Positions 63,601 through 64,000 of a stretch of 64,000 nt of DNA are shown in pieces. The stretch comes from Corella eumyota. Lineage: Eukaryota > Chordata > Ascidiacea > Phlebobranchia > Corellidae. A model generated the notes under the pieces. The model saw nothing but the letters and a program-made list of their open reading frames with translations. It did not search any database and was not told the DNA's origin. Location of the stretch: assembly GCA_963082875.1 (NCBI GenBank), contig OY720099.1, positions 5,890,001 to 5,954,000 of the forward strand. The letters are read 5' to 3'. Each line of letters opens with the position of its first letter. Within the stretch, counting starts at the first letter, position 1. The position numbers were made by a program, and so were the translations under genes.

Positions 63601-64000
63601 CAGTCAATATGATTGTGTTTGAACGTTGTATAGTAGGCATGGCAGATCTTGTGCACTAACAGTTTTTAATATTTTATGTTTTGCGCATGAAAATTTATTT
63701 GATGTTAAAATAGTTGCAGTTTATTTGCGGAAATGGATTTAAAATCTTTTAAAAAGTGCTACCTTTTAGACGGAACTTTGTTAAGTAAACACTCGCACTA
63801 CATGAGCTATTCAAAAAATTCAACCCTCTGCTAGTGAAAGGAATTGTTTAGTTTATGAACTTGGAAATACTTAATTTTAAAATTCAAATAAAAAATATTA
63901 TAAGTCGGAAAATATTTTCAAAATTTTATTATGTGTAAAGGTGAGTTGTAAACGTTGGTTTTGTCGAAAATCACACAAAGTTTATTTTTCACATGCCCAC
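60601..64000. other. No gene recognised
   Basis: I find no exon with plausible splice sites or recognisable peptide. There are two perfect CRE palindromes (TGACGTCA at 61262-61269 and 62425-62432) and TCACGTGA at 62475-62482, which could belong to a distal regulatory region or to a promoter of a gene beyond the window. Confidence 0.4.

Noticed and set aside
63438-63659. 73-codon plus-strand open frame near the right edge
   Set aside because: No acceptor or donor at its limits and no recognisable peptide.

Overview
The window looks like nuclear DNA of an ascidian tunicate, most likely Ciona or a close relative (an inference from gene content and repeats, not from a database match). It is strongly AT-rich, with compact genes cut by many short GT-AG introns. 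A tRNA-derived SINE of the kind known from Ciona is scattered through it in both orientations. Several genes have an unpaired splice acceptor a few bases before the ATG, as expected from spliced-leader trans-splicing. All gene models below were built by hand from splice sites and reading-frame continuity; each multi-exon model closes in frame, with one exception noted for the atlastin-like gene.

Layout, left to right. (1) 228-402 (+): the last exon of an unrecognised gene. (2) 1895-9656 (-): a FERM plus FERM-adjacent protein of the FARP/FRMD7 group, 10 exons, 783 residues. (3) 11279-12640 (+): SPATA17, 2 exons, 359 residues, head-to-head with the FERM gene. (4) 12.9-17.1 kb: three copies of a DHRS4-like short-chain dehydrogenase in different states of decay, with an inverted minisatellite element between the first two. 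(5) 17502-42975 (-): a huge secreted lipid-transfer protein (LLTP family, apolipophorin/apoB/vitellogenin superfamily), 50 exons and about 4200 residues, ending in a vWD-like region, a Cys-rich region and a degenerate vWA-like domain. (6) 44309-46080 (-): a small secreted protein joining a hyaluronan-type Link domain to an F5/8C (discoidin) domain. (7) 48209-51284 (-): a phospholipid phosphatase of the PLPP4/PLPP5 type. (8) 53914-59083 (-): an atlastin/GBP-superfamily GTPase whose helical middle domain has been multiplied into four tandem exon pairs. (9) 59.1-64 kb: no gene recognised; it holds a degenerate ~30-bp minisatellite and a few candidate regulatory palindromes.

The most noteworthy observations are: two dispersed foldback elements that share a ~110-bp core but carry unrelated tandem-repeat arms; the fourfold repetition of the atlastin-type helical unit with invariant Tyr and Met positions; an apparent one-base shift in an A7 run of that gene; a stop codon supplied by a SINE B-box; an LLTP with a C-terminal vWA-like fold; and the Link plus discoidin fusion. 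I saw no retrovirus-like, Polinton-like or CRISPR element. The genes are not an operon or pathway; the lipid carrier and the lipid phosphatase are neighbours only by position.
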